Source: Onstottus_B arcticum (lineage in GTDB: Bacteria; Acidobacteriota; Blastocatellia; UBA7656). From it: 64,000 nucleotides of DNA. This document shows positions 44,650 through 53,871 of the stretch, in pieces. The stretch lies in the NCBI GenBank assembly GCA_038040485.1, contig JBBPIE010000016.1:1-64000 (forward strand). The letters run 5' to 3'. The notes under the pieces were generated by a model that made no database searches, was not told the DNA's origin, and saw only the letters and a list, made by a program, of their open reading frames with translations. A program made the position numbers and the translations under genes. Every line of letters begins with the position of its first letter. Within the stretch, counting starts at the first letter, position 1.

Positions 44650-47600
44650 CTATTTCAGACGCGCATACTCTTTCTTCACTTCAATCAAGATTGGCAAATC
44701 GGCATCCGCGTCTTTCCACAGCGCGAGGAAGTCCTGATAAGCTTTGCGGCTCCCTGCCACATCGCCCGTGAGCGCCACGGCGCGCGCCAGACCGAGGTGA
44801 GCGAGCGGCCACAGCATCGAAGCCGGATCCCAGCCGCGATTGTCGATGATCCGTTGAAACTCCCCCGACGCCTCCGCGCCTCGTCTCAGTTGCAGGTATG
44901 CCTGGCCGCGCAAGTAGGTCGGCCAGAACAGAGCGCCTGCTTCGTACTGGCTGGCCGATTGCAACAATCCGAGGGCCTTGTCGGGATGGCCGCGCGCAAG
45001 CTGAATGGCGGCGCGACCGGCAGGCAACCAGACTGCTTGCGTCGTAGTGTTCTTGGGATTGAGCCGGGCCATATCGTCGGCGAATGATTGCGCCCGTGCT
45101 ACTTCGCCGCCCAGTGCGAGGGCGATCGGGCCAAGCTGGGCCGCCGTGTTTCCCCTCGACCGCTGCGTGAAACTGCTCGGGGAGAGAGTCATGGCCTGGG
45201 CCAGGTTTGCATTCGCATGTTGGCTGAGGCCAACAAGCGCCTGCGACAGCGCCGCCTCTATCGTGAGTAGCGCCGCCGTCTCCTTCAAGTCGCGCTGCCG
45301 GGCCAACGCGGCGGCTCGGCGAGACAGTGAGTCCGCGTCGCGCAACCGTCCGGAAAACGCAGCCGACCGCGCTTGCCAGTTGAGCGAGTCATCCCAACCC
45401 GGCCTTCCGCTCGCCGATTCGAGTTGTTGTTTCATCGACGCGCCATCATCCTCGACGCAGGCAATTTCGTAAAGAACCAAGTGGAAGAATGGCCGATTGA
45501 GCCCTCGCGCCTGAGCCTGATTTATCGGTTCCTTAGCTTCCTCGAAGCGGTTGAGACGGATAAGCGAAATGCTAAGGTCACTGTAGGCGGATGGACTGTC
45601 CGGATTGAGTCGAATGACCTCGCGAGCTTCGTCAGCGGTCTGGCTGAATTCCCCTGTGCGAAAAAGCAGGCGAGCAAGGACACCATGCGCGGTGCTATCG
45701 CGCGGGTACGTTTGCGTCCACAGCTTTAGAACTTCGAAAGCCTTGCCCAACTCTCCAGTGATCCAGAGGTAATAGTAGGAAGAGATCGCCAGCTTCTCGC
45801 GCTCGCTCACTCGTTCACGAAGTTGAAAAGCCTTCTCCGAGTACTCTGCGCCAATTTCCGCCTTGCCGAGATCGCCGTAGGTAGCTGCAGCCTGGGAGTA
45901 AGCGAGTGCGAAGTTGGGATCTATTTCAATCGCTCGCTTGAGCAGGGTAATCGCCTCATCGGCATTGCCCGAACGTCGCTGTTTGACTGACAAAGAGAAA
46001 GCCTTGAGTGCTTCCAGCGATGAGGTTGTGACCTGTTCAATCGGCGCGTCAAACTTCTGGATCGAACTCAGTGACTCGCCCAACTTCTGGCGCAACTTGC
46101 TCGCCGCTTGAGAAAGCGCTTTCAGCACCTGCTCACGGCTTTCGGCTTCTGTTTGTTCGCGGGCAACCACTTCCCCGCTCTCGCTGTTGACGGCTTCCAG
46201 CGTCAGCACGTAATGACTCCCAAGCGGAGCGATTGAGCCCGCAATCAGCGCCTTTAGTCCCTGCCGCTGGCAAATCTCCCGCCCGATCTCGCTTGTCACT
46301 CGTTCATCGGACGAACGATTCATCAGCTTCAACGTATCCCGTACCCGTGTGTCCGGAAAGAGACTCAAAAAGGGCGACTGCTCGAGTTGCACGGCCAGTC
46401 CCTGTTTGAGCGTGCCGTCGAAGATTTCGTCACCAGTCTTATTGTCGAAATCAGCCAGCAGGATTGTGTCGTGTTCCGTGAGAACAGGCTTGCGGTTGAA
46501 GTAGAAGTAAGCGGCGACGGCGGCGACAACTAGCGCTGCAAGCGTGAGCGAAACGCCTGGCCTGTGGCGCTTGATCTCGCCGATAACCTTTCCGGCGCCG
46601 GAGGTCGTCCGCGTGATGAATGATTCACCAGGGCCGCCCGTCTGCTGAGGCGCGGTCTCCGTTTCCGCCCGCTCGCCGCTCTTAGCTCGTTCGGGTGTCG
46701 TTGATCTATCACGAGACTCCGGCCCAGTCGATCGCTCCAGCTTCGCTTCAAACTCCAACTCCTGTTTCAGCTCTCGCAGATCTATCAAAAGGTCTCTGAT
46801 CCCCTGATATCTCCCCTCTTTATTCTTGCTCAGCGCTTTGCGGACGATCCGCTGCAACTCATCCGGTACATCTGAAGCAAAGCGAGCAAGCGGCGGCGGC
46901 TCCCTCGTCAAGATCGAAGACATCGTCGCTCCCACGCTGTCGGCCTCAAACGGATTTCTCCCACTGAGCATCTCGTAAAGCACCGCTCCAAAACTGAAGA
47001 TGTCGCTGCGGCCATCCAGCTCCTCTCCTCGAACCTGCTCTGGCGACATGTATGGAACCGTTCCCATAACTGATCCCGGCCCGGTCAGAAGGCTCTCAGT
47101 CTCCGCAGCGGGGTCAATCAGCGAGCCTTCGCGAACCACTCTTGCCAACCCGAAGTCGACCACCTTCACTTGCCCACTCGCCGTGAGCATAACGTTCTGC
47201 GGTTTGATGTCACGGTGGATGATTCTGCGAGAGTGAGCTTCGGCCAGCGCATCCGCGATCTGCACAGCGATGTCCAGCGCCTCGCGGGATTCGATAGGTT
47301 GCCGTTGAATGCGGCTTGCGAGCGTTTCGCCCTCGACGTACTGCATCACGATGAAGTTGTAGCCGGCTTCTTCGCCAACTTCGTAGACCGCACAGATATG
47401 AGGATGATCGAGAGCGGCTGCCGCTTTTGCTTCCTTGACCAGGCGCTTCTTTGCTTGTTCACCTGCAACTGAATTCTGCGAAAGGAACTTGATAGCAACC
47501 TTGCGGCTGAGGGTCGTATCCTGGGCGAGATAAACCTCTCCCATCCCGCCCGCGCCCAGCTTGCGCAGGATGCTGTAATGCCTGATGGTGCGTCCTTCCA

Positions 47601-47832
47601 TTGATTCGGGGTCGGTTTGAGGATCTGCAATCAACACCGCAGCGTGCTTGAAAGCAGGTTCTTCGAGGAACTTGCTGGCTTGCTGCTGATAAGCAATCTG
47701 AGATTCAACTTCACGCCGCAGCGAGTCATCGCCCGCACAAGCCTGGTCGAGAAAGGACGCGCGTTCATCGCCTCCGCGTTGGAGTGCGGACTGCGCCAGC
47801 TCATCTATCTGCTTCCACCGTTCGGGAGTCAT
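44650..47832 (-). CDS. Membrane Ser/Thr protein kinase with TPR sensor domain
   Basis: A 1060-residue receptor kinase. The Pkinase domain (about 75-345) has GAGGMGEVYLAQDTTLSRKV (glycine loop and catalytic Lys), IIHRDIKPQNVML and VDFGLARV. A membrane helix follows (GVSLTLAALVVAAVAAYFYF, about 425-445). The outside part starts with a domain of the kind found in acidobacterial kinases (ILLADFDNKTGDEIFDGTLK) and then about nine TPR-like repeats. ATG 47832 overlaps the sigma factor stop by 4 bp and follows AGGGAG. The pair is a typical acidobacterial module in which the kinase is translated with an ECF sigma factor and may control it. Confidence 0.93.
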   Translation of the reverse strand: MTPERWKQIDELAQSALQRGGDERASFLDQACAGDDSLRREVESQIAYQQQASKFLEEPAFKHAAVLIADPQTDPESMEGRTIRHYSILRKLGAGGMGEVYLAQDTTLSRKVAIKFLSQNSVAGEQAKKRLVKEAKAAAALDHPHICAVYEVGEEAGYNFIVMQYVEGETLASRIQRQPIESREALDIAVQIADALAEAHSRRIIHRDIKPQNVMLTASGQVKVVDFGLARVVREGSLIDPAAETESLLTGPGSVMGTVPYMSPEQVRGEELDGRSDIFSFGAVLYEMLSGRNPFEADSVGATMSSILTREPPPLARFASDVPDELQRIVRKALSKNKEGRYQGIRDLLIDLRELKQELEFEAKLERSTGPESRDRSTTPERAKSGERAETETAPQQTGGPGESFITRTTSGAGKVIGEIKRHRPGVSLTLAALVVAAVAAYFYFNRKPVLTEHDTILLADFDNKTGDEIFDGTLKQGLAVQLEQSPFLSLFPDTRVRDTLKLMNRSSDERVTSEIGREICQRQGLKALIAGSIAPLGSHYVLTLEAVNSESGEVVAREQTEAESREQVLKALSQAASKLRQKLGESLSSIQKFDAPIEQVTTSSLEALKAFSLSVKQRRSGNADEAITLLKRAIEIDPNFALAYSQAAATYGDLGKAEIGAEYSEKAFQLRERVSEREKLAISSYYYLWITGELGKAFEVLKLWTQTYPRDSTAHGVLARLLFRTGEFSQTADEAREVIRLNPDSPSAYSDLSISLIRLNRFEEAKEPINQAQARGLNRPFFHLVLYEIACVEDDGASMKQQLESASGRPGWDDSLNWQARSAAFSGRLRDADSLSRRAAALARQRDLKETAALLTIEAALSQALVGLSQHANANLAQAMTLSPSSFTQRSRGNTAAQLGPIALALGGEVARAQSFADDMARLNPKNTTTQAVWLPAGRAAIQLARGHPDKALGLLQSASQYEAGALFWPTYLRGQAYLQLRRGAEASGEFQRIIDNRGWDPASMLWPLAHLGLARAVALTGDVAGSRKAYQDFLALWKDADADLPILIEVKKEYARLK

Positions 47833-48410
47833 TGCTCTCCCTTGCTGATTGCTTTCAGGAGCCAGCCTTTGGCGCTTCGCCATTCGCGCATTACTGTTAC
47901 AGCCGATACCCCGACCACCTCTGCCGTCTCATCTACGCTGAGCCCGCCGAAGTATCTCAACTCAACTACTTGAGCTTTGCGTGGGTCTAGCGCCGACAGG
48001 TCTTTCAGCGCGTCATCAAGCGCGATCAGTTCCGCCCCGCGCTCCTGGGCGCCTATCACGGCTTCATCAAACGACACCTTGAGCGCGCCTCCGCCTCGCT
48101 TCTGGTAGCCGCGGCTTCGAGCGTGATCCACGAGGATCCGACGCATCGCCTGCGCCGCTATCGCGTAGAAGTGAGCCCGATTCTCCCATCGCATGTTCTT
48201 GTAGTCGATTAGCCTCAGATAAGCCTCGTTGATCAACGCCGAGGTTTGTAGAGTATGGTCGCCGCGCTGACGGCGCATGTAATAACCGGCTAACCGGCGC
48301 AACTCCCGATACACGAGAGGAACCAGCCTATCGAGCGCAGTCTTGTCACCATCGCGCCAATCGACCAGCAGTCGGCTTATCGTTCCGGGTGAAGCAGCCA
48401 TAGGCCTCAT
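47829..48410 (-). CDS. ECF-type RNA polymerase sigma factor
   Basis: A 193-residue sigma-70 family protein. Region 2 is LDRLVPLVYRELRRLAGYYM, and region 4 is VVELRYFGGLSVDETAEVVG followed by VMREWRSAKGWL. Acidobacterial ECF factors next to protein kinases belong to the same large group. The stop overlaps the kinase start by ATGA. No anti-sigma gene is adjacent, which fits control by the kinase. Confidence 0.93.
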   Translation of the reverse strand: MRPMAASPGTISRLLVDWRDGDKTALDRLVPLVYRELRRLAGYYMRRQRGDHTLQTSALINEAYLRLIDYKNMRWENRAHFYAIAAQAMRRILVDHARSRGYQKRGGGALKVSFDEAVIGAQERGAELIALDDALKDLSALDPRKAQVVELRYFGGLSVDETAEVVGVSAVTVMREWRSAKGWLLKAISKGEQ

Positions 48411-48607
48411 GGTAGTGAGGATTCAATCAAGCCGGCGTGATTATAGCCCATCCTCTGCATTTGCTATCACCATTCCTGAAAGAGACAACCCGCCAATGAT
48501 AGTTCTCAGACGCGATTCCCGACCTGGTAGGCGAGGGCAGAAACAGATTGCCCTCCAGTTCAACGAAGCTACGGCCGAGCCGAGAGCTTCGCAAAGGGGA
48601 TCGCGTT

Positions 48608-49159
48608 ATGAAAACCAGTTGCCGGCGCTCGACAATCTCCACTCTTCTGTCTGCCCTTTTCGCGCTGACGTTCATCTGTCCGACTGTTGTCTCGCTCGCA
48701 CAGACACCAAACGAGCCTTACGCGGAAAGGACTGCTTATATCATCTCCAGGATAGATGAGGTTGTAACAAAGGAACTTCAGACGGCCTGGCAGCTCTCCG
48801 GAAACGGCTATGAAAAAACAGAAGTACTGATCCTGTTGTACCGAATGCCAGACGGCTCGATTTCGGCGAGGTTGCAGGGCAGGAGCGGCCAGTACCGGCG
48901 TTTCGACTTCCGTTGGTCTCCGGCAATAATAGCCGTACTTCATACCCACCCAAATGGCGACGAACCAAGACCTTTAGGACAAGACCTGGAGTCCGCCGAC
49001 AGGTTGCGCATCCCGGTTTTCACCATTACACGCCGCGGAATGTATGTGTATGACCCCGCCTCTAAGAAGATTAGTCTGGTTCAAGGAGGGCTTGATTGGC
49101 TGGACTACACAAAATGGATCAAGGCTCGACAAGCGACCGCCCAAGAGGCAGTCAGGTAG
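48608..49159 (+). CDS. Secreted protein with JAB/MPN-like region
   Basis: A 183-residue protein with a signal peptide (MKTSCRRSTISTLLSALFAL, and on to LAQTPNEP). The core AIIAVLHTHPNGDEPRPLGQ, then DLESADRLRIPVFTITRRG, resembles JAB/MPN metalloprotease-like or DUF4329 proteins: H-x-H-P, then a D in the helix, with a beta strand GMYVYDP. The usual Ser of the JAMM motif is replaced, so catalysis is uncertain. ATG 48608 is the first Met next to a signal peptide; the frame is open 20 codons upstream. Confidence 0.65.
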   Translation: MKTSCRRSTISTLLSALFALTFICPTVVSLAQTPNEPYAERTAYIISRIDEVVTKELQTAWQLSGNGYEKTEVLILLYRMPDGSISARLQGRSGQYRRFDFRWSPAIIAVLHTHPNGDEPRPLGQDLESADRLRIPVFTITRRGMYVYDPASKKISLVQGGLDWLDYTKWIKARQATAQEAVR

Positions 49160-49193
49160 AGTGTTTGTGTTGCACTGCGTGCGCGACAAGGCA

Positions 49194-49232
49194 CAAAAGA
49201 AAAGCCCCGGATGCTGGAACGCATCCGGGGCT
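49194..49232 (-). terminator. Rho-independent terminator of ftsH
   Basis: A perfect 12-bp stem, AGCCCCGGATGC with GCATCCGGGGCT, encloses a 6-base loop. On the minus strand it is followed by TTTTCTTTT. It lies 29 bases downstream of the ftsH stop. The stem may also end the opposite JAB-like gene. Confidence 0.92.
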
Positions 49233-49260
49233 GACCACAATATTGTCTGCGGTAATTCCG

Positions 49261-51174
49261 TTAAGCTTGCGCGCCGCCGGGTACGGGCGGGCTAATCGGG
49301 TTCAGCATCGATGGTTTGGTTTCAGCCTTTGGCTTCTCGGTGCGAGTAGGTGTTGGCTCGTCGTCATCCAACGGCAAGCCGGCTACTAGTCTGCGAATCT
49401 GAACTCCGTCCAACGACTCGCGTTCGAGCAGCGCTTCTGCCAGTCGAGTTAACGCTTCGCGGTTCTCACCGATGATTGCGAAGGCGCGATTGTACTGGTC
49501 GGTTATCAATCGGACCACTTCCTGGTCGATCTTGATAGCGGTGTCCTCGCTGTAGTCCTGATGCTGAGCGATCTCGCGGCCCAGGAAAATCTGCTCTTCC
49601 TTCTTGCCGTAAGTGATCGGTCCCAGGCTCGACATCCCGAACTCGCAGACCATCCTTCGCGCAAGCTCGGTTGCCTTCTCGATGTCGTTAGCCGCGCCGG
49701 TCGTCATGTGATTCAGGAAAATCTCTTCGGCGATTCGTCCGCCCATCATTATCGCAATCTGGCCTTCCAGGTAATCGCGGGTATGCGAGTAGCGGTCGCC
49801 CTCGGGCAACTGCATCGTCACGCCCAGAGCCATTCCTCGCGGAATGATCGAGACCTTGTGAACCGGATCGGCGTTCGGGATCTTGATGCCGACAAGCGTG
49901 TGTCCGGCTTCGTGATAGGCAGTGTTGCGCTTCTCTTCGTTGGACATGACGATCGAGCGGCGCTCCGAGCCCATCAGCACCTTGTCCTTTGCCCACTCGA
50001 AGTCCGGCATCGAGACCGCTTTCTTGTTGTAACGAGCGGCGCTCAACGCGGCTTCGTTTACCAGGTTCGCCAGATCCGCGCCGGTGAAACCGGGAGTGCT
50101 GCGAGCTACGACGTTTATGTCTACGTCGTCGCCAAGCGGTATCTTGCGAGTGTGAACTGCCAGTATGCCTTCGCGGCCTTTAACGTCCGGCCGCTGCACG
50201 ACGACTCGGCGGTCAAAGCGCCCGGGCCGCAGCAGCGCCGGGTCAAGCACGTCGGGCCGATTCGTCGAAGCGATCAGGATGACTCCGTCGTTTGACTCAA
50301 AGCCGTCCATTTCGACCAGCAGTTGGTTGAGCGTTTGCTCGCGTTCGTCGTGACCGCCGCCCAGGCCAGCGCCGCGATGACGCCCGACCGCGTCGATCTC
50401 GTCGATGAAAATAATGCACGGCGCGTTTTTCTTGCCTTGCTCGAACAGGTCGCGCACGCGGCTCGCGCCGACGCCGACGAACATCTCGACAAAATCGGAA
50501 CCCGATATCGAGAAGAACGGGACGTTGGCTTCACCGGCGATCGCTCGAGCCAGAAGCGTCTTGCCCGTACCTGGCGGGCCCATCATCAACACGCCCTTGG
50601 GTATTCGCCCGCCGAGCTTTTGAAACTTCTGCGGTTCTTTCAGGAACTCGATTATTTCCTGAAGCTCTTCCTTTGCCTCTTCGACGCCGGCGACGTCCTT
50701 GAAGGTGACGCGCTTCTGCTGGTTGCTAAGAAGCTTTGCGCGCGACTTGCCGAACGAGAGCGCTTTGTTGCCGCCCGACTGCATCTGCCGCATCATGAAA
50801 ATCCACAGGCCGATAAAGACAAGGAGCGGCGCATAGCTTATCAGTCCAAACAGCCACTGGCTTGATGAAGTGCTCTTGAAGGAGACGTCAACGCCGTTTT
50901 CCTTCATGGCCTTCGCGATATCGGCTTGTACAAACTCGTTTGGAAGATCGGTTATGAAGTTTTCATTGTTACTCAACTCGCCGGTGATGCCGTGTGCCTC
51001 TTCGAGTTGAGCTTTCTTGACCTGGGGTGGCTTCGCCGTGACCTTGTCGAGAAGCTGCGAATAGCTGAGCTTCACTTCGGTCGAGCGGCTCCTGCCGGAA
51101 AAGACCTGGTAAAGAAGAAACGCGCCGCCGATTATAAGGACCCAGAAAACAATCTGTCGAACCGTTGAGTTCAC
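49261..51174 (-). CDS. ftsH: ATP-dependent zinc metalloprotease FtsH
   Basis: A 637-residue membrane-anchored AAA+ protease. It has an N-terminal membrane helix, a periplasmic insert and a second helix (LLVFIGLWIFMMRQM, about 113-127). Walker A is GPPGTGKTLLARA, Walker B IIFIDEIDAVGRHR, and the second region of homology is STNRPDVLDPALLRPGRFDR. The zinc site is AYHEAGHTLVG with the third ligand in the following region. It degrades membrane and short-lived regulatory proteins, and in Gram-negatives also LpxC. A strong terminator follows. In many bacteria ftsH lies next to tilS and hpt; here hpt and tilS are just upstream on the same strand, the normal order. Confidence 0.97.
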   Translation of the reverse strand: MNSTVRQIVFWVLIIGGAFLLYQVFSGRSRSTEVKLSYSQLLDKVTAKPPQVKKAQLEEAHGITGELSNNENFITDLPNEFVQADIAKAMKENGVDVSFKSTSSSQWLFGLISYAPLLVFIGLWIFMMRQMQSGGNKALSFGKSRAKLLSNQQKRVTFKDVAGVEEAKEELQEIIEFLKEPQKFQKLGGRIPKGVLMMGPPGTGKTLLARAIAGEANVPFFSISGSDFVEMFVGVGASRVRDLFEQGKKNAPCIIFIDEIDAVGRHRGAGLGGGHDEREQTLNQLLVEMDGFESNDGVILIASTNRPDVLDPALLRPGRFDRRVVVQRPDVKGREGILAVHTRKIPLGDDVDINVVARSTPGFTGADLANLVNEAALSAARYNKKAVSMPDFEWAKDKVLMGSERRSIVMSNEEKRNTAYHEAGHTLVGIKIPNADPVHKVSIIPRGMALGVTMQLPEGDRYSHTRDYLEGQIAIMMGGRIAEEIFLNHMTTGAANDIEKATELARRMVCEFGMSSLGPITYGKKEEQIFLGREIAQHQDYSEDTAIKIDQEVVRLITDQYNRAFAIIGENREALTRLAEALLERESLDGVQIRRLVAGLPLDDDEPTPTRTEKPKAETKPSMLNPISPPVPGGAQA

Positions 51175-51251
51175 TTGATACCTCCGCTTAAAACACGCCC
51201 AGAAACGCCTGTTCGAATTCTAGCCTACGGCACTTTGATGCGCAACAACCG

Positions 51252-51346
51252 CATTTGGATTGCGGATTTCGGATTTCGGATTGAGGATTGAGGATCGGGT
51301 CTTACCAAATCCGCAATCCGCAATCCGAAATCCGCAATCCGCAAGT
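51252..51346. repeat. GGATTGC heptamer array between hpt and ftsH
   Basis: About five GGATTKC-type heptamers, a short spacer, then the complementary AATCCGC/AATCCGA heptamers, ending close to the hpt stop. On the minus strand the transcript would fold into a hairpin between hpt and ftsH. The same words occur inside the TIR-STAND gene. Confidence 0.9.
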
Positions 51347-51349
51347 CCT

Positions 51350-51856
51350 TCATTCATCCATAACCGCAAGATACGGAAGCTGGCGAAACTGGTTCTGTAT
51401 GCCGAGGCCGTAACCAAAGATAAATTGCTCGGTGCTTTCAAAGGCGGCAAAGTCGGGCTTGAGATCCACGCGGCGGTCGCCGGGCTTATCAATGAGCACG
51501 CAGGTGCGGAGCGACTTCACACCTCGGGAGGAGAGCTGCCGTGACACGTAGTCGAGGGTCACACCGGTGGCGGCGACTCCGCCGACCAGCAGGATATCGC
51601 GGCCGCACGGATCGAATTCGCTTGTGAACATCACTTCGGTTTGCCCGCCGTGCCGCTGGCTGGTCACTTTCATGAAGCAGCAACTGAGCGGGACATCGAG
51701 GCCTCGTACCAAGTCCGCCATAAACACGAACACGTCGTCCAGGATTCCAACAACGGTCAGGCCATCGGGTGTGCTCGATCTAATCTCGCCGGCGAGAGTG
51801 TTTATTCTGGACTTTATTTCTTCCTGGGAATACACGATTCGGAGAGTCTTTTCCAT
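51350..51856 (-). CDS. Hypoxanthine phosphoribosyltransferase-like protein with altered PRPP loop
   Basis: A 168-residue protein that aligns with Hpt along its length: EIKSRINTLAGEI, VVGILDDVFVFMADLVRGLD, SRGVKSLRTCVLIDKPGDRR, VDLKPDFAAFESTEQFIFGY and LPYLAVMDE. The PRPP loop, normally LVEDIVDTGLTL, reads LLVGGVAATGVTL, so both acidic residues are missing. The LKG pyrophosphate segment reads LDD. It lies between tilS and ftsH, the normal position of hpt. It may have a weaker or different activity, or serve as a partner; catalysis cannot be assumed. Confidence 0.82.
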   Translation of the reverse strand: MEKTLRIVYSQEEIKSRINTLAGEIRSSTPDGLTVVGILDDVFVFMADLVRGLDVPLSCCFMKVTSQRHGGQTEVMFTSEFDPCGRDILLVGGVAATGVTLDYVSRQLSSRGVKSLRTCVLIDKPGDRRVDLKPDFAAFESTEQFIFGYGLGIQNQFRQLPYLAVMDE

Positions 51857-51889
51857 TGTAGCTCCTCGGGCGCGGCCGGTCGTCCGGAA

Positions 51890-53608
51890 TCAAGCGCCTG
51901 AAGCCCGCAAAATGGCAAGGCCGAGGGTCTCGTCAGATGCGGCGAATTCGATAGCGGGGGGCAATCCTGGCGACCAGACGTAACGATCATCGGCGGTCGC
52001 AACTATAGGCCAGAGATCTCTAAGGCTTGGGGGGATTCTATGGTCAATCATCAACTTTTTCAACTTCTTTGTTTTGAGGTGCCCGACGACCTGCACCCGC
52101 TCGCCTTTTTTGCGTGGCCTGATAATCATGCGGGCGGGCAGGGACTTTCGATCGAGCGCGGCCATCATCCAGTCACTTCCTGCGAGCCGCTTCAGACGCT
52201 TTGCCTGATTCAATGCGGCTTCAAACGATTGATTGCTTTCGACCTCGAGTGCGATCTGGAAGCCGCCCGCTATCACAAGCGGTTCGGCGGCTGTGATCTC
52301 GAGTTGGTACGCGGGAGACTCGATATCACCGACGACCGTGGTGATGAAGACTAGCTTGTCGAATTCGCGCCACGCACAGAGTCCGCCGGGGAGAGTGATT
52401 CGCTTGCCGCTCGAGTCGGGCGCGAGCAGAGCTTCAACCGCGGCGACGTGCGAAGAGTCGATCTGAGTCGAAGGATCAGGCCTGGCGGCAAGCACCGGCC
52501 GTTGGCGATTGATCGCCTCGATGATCATCCTTCGGCGTAAGCCCGCCGGTTGATCGAGCAGTTTGGCGGCGCTGTATGCAGAGCGGTTGCTGCCTGAGTC
52601 TTGGTCGGCGGCGTTTTGCGCGTGTGTGGTTGAAGCTTCGCAAGCTTCTTCCAGCCTCTCGCGAGCGAGCAAGTCGAGAGTATCTTGATCGGCGGCTGCG
52701 ATTTCGGCCGCGCGAGCGATCGACTCGACCACCCGCGGGTTAATCTCGCGCAGGGCGGGCAAGACTTCGAGACGCACGCGGTTTCGCGTGTAGTTAGTCT
52801 CGAAGTTGCTCGCGTCGGTTCGATACTCGAGCTTGCGATCGCGGCAATACTCTTCAACTTCTTCACGGGTCAGGCAAAGCAGCGGACGAATGAGGAGCGG
52901 TTGAAGGGGCGAAGGGGGGAAGGGGCGAGGGGGCGATGGGGGGAAGGGGCGACGGGGCGACGCGGCGATGTGCTCAGCGCCTTGCTCGATAGCTTGTTTG
53001 TCGATGTTCGCCCCGTCTCCCCTTCTCCCCTTCTCCCCTTCGCCCCTTCTCCCCTTCGCCCCCTCTCTCCGCTTCGCCCCCTCTCTCCTCGTCGCCCCGT
53101 CTCCCCCTCGCCCCGTCTCTCCGTCGAAACCCGGAACAGGGCTCATTGGTCGCATTGCCGCAAGCCCGCGCAGCCCCGCGCCTCGCGCAAGTCTCAACAG
53201 GAAAGTTTCGGCCTGATCGCTCATCGTATGGCCTGTAGCTATCCAGCTAGAGTCTGACTCGCGCGCGACATCGAGCAGGAAGCTATACCTGATCTCGCGG
53301 GCGATCTCTTCGATGCCGCGCCCGTCGCTTTCAGCCGCAAGCCTCACGTCCGCTTCATCGAGAGTGAGTGGAAGCGCGACCCGGCCTGCAAGCCGCCGCA
53401 CGAACGCCGCGTCGTCATCTGATTCTTTGCCGCGCAGCTTGTGATTCAAGTGAGCGATATGCAGGCCGGCCGTCGAGATTCCGTTTAGAATGTCCAGCAA
53501 AGCGACCGAGTCAGCGCCGCCGGATACGGCGACGACCACGCCGCGTCCTTCGCGAAGCATCTCGTTGCGCTCGATGAACGCCTTCACTTTCTCGACGACA
53601 GAGTTCAT
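51890..53608 (-). CDS. tilS: tRNA(Ile)-lysidine synthase with a low-complexity insertion
   Basis: A 572-residue enzyme that converts C34 of tRNA-Ile(CAU) to lysidine. The ATP PP-loop is VVVAVSGGADSVALLDIL; HIAHLNHKLRGKESDDDAAF, ATGHTMSDQAETFLLRLARG and YRTDASNFETNYTRNRVRLE are family blocks. Residues about 160-235 are an insert encoded by octamer words (GGCGAAGG-type in one half, CCTTCTCC-type in the other); it is Gly/Arg-rich and then Pro/Ser/Phe-rich. Normally this segment is short, between AAMRP and PLLCLTREEV. ATG 53608 is used: the open frame further upstream runs through a palindromic repeat and is not coding. Confidence 0.93.
   Translation of the reverse strand: MNSVVEKVKAFIERNEMLREGRGVVVAVSGGADSVALLDILNGISTAGLHIAHLNHKLRGKESDDDAAFVRRLAGRVALPLTLDEADVRLAAESDGRGIEEIAREIRYSFLLDVARESDSSWIATGHTMSDQAETFLLRLARGAGLRGLAAMRPMSPVPGFDGETGRGGDGATRREGAKRREGAKGRRGEGEKGRRGDGANIDKQAIEQGAEHIAASPRRPFPPSPPRPFPPSPLQPLLIRPLLCLTREEVEEYCRDRKLEYRTDASNFETNYTRNRVRLEVLPALREINPRVVESIARAAEIAAADQDTLDLLARERLEEACEASTTHAQNAADQDSGSNRSAYSAAKLLDQPAGLRRRMIIEAINRQRPVLAARPDPSTQIDSSHVAAVEALLAPDSSGKRITLPGGLCAWREFDKLVFITTVVGDIESPAYQLEITAAEPLVIAGGFQIALEVESNQSFEAALNQAKRLKRLAGSDWMMAALDRKSLPARMIIRPRKKGERVQVVGHLKTKKLKKLMIDHRIPPSLRDLWPIVATADDRYVWSPGLPPAIEFAASDETLGLAILRASGA
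52905..53120. repeat. In-frame octamer array inside tilS
   Basis: On the plus strand, about eight CGAAGGGG/CGACGGGG-type octamers (52905-52970) face about fourteen CCCCTTCT/CCCCTTCG-type octamers (53005-53120), forming an imperfect palindrome with a loop of about 35 bases. Both halves keep the tilS frame open. Confidence 0.9.
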
Positions 53609-53654
53609 TTCTACTGCGAAGGATTGCACGAGATACTGCAGAAGTAAAAACAGG

Positions 53655-53748
<94 letters not shown>

Positions 53749-53871
53749 GAGTGTCAAGACTTGTGAAAGTTGTCAGAGAAACGTGAAACTCGGCACTTGA
53801 AACCCGCGAGGTCGACACCCACGCGGCGTTGGGTGTTGTATATTGAACAGGCGGGAGGGAGCGGGGCGGCG

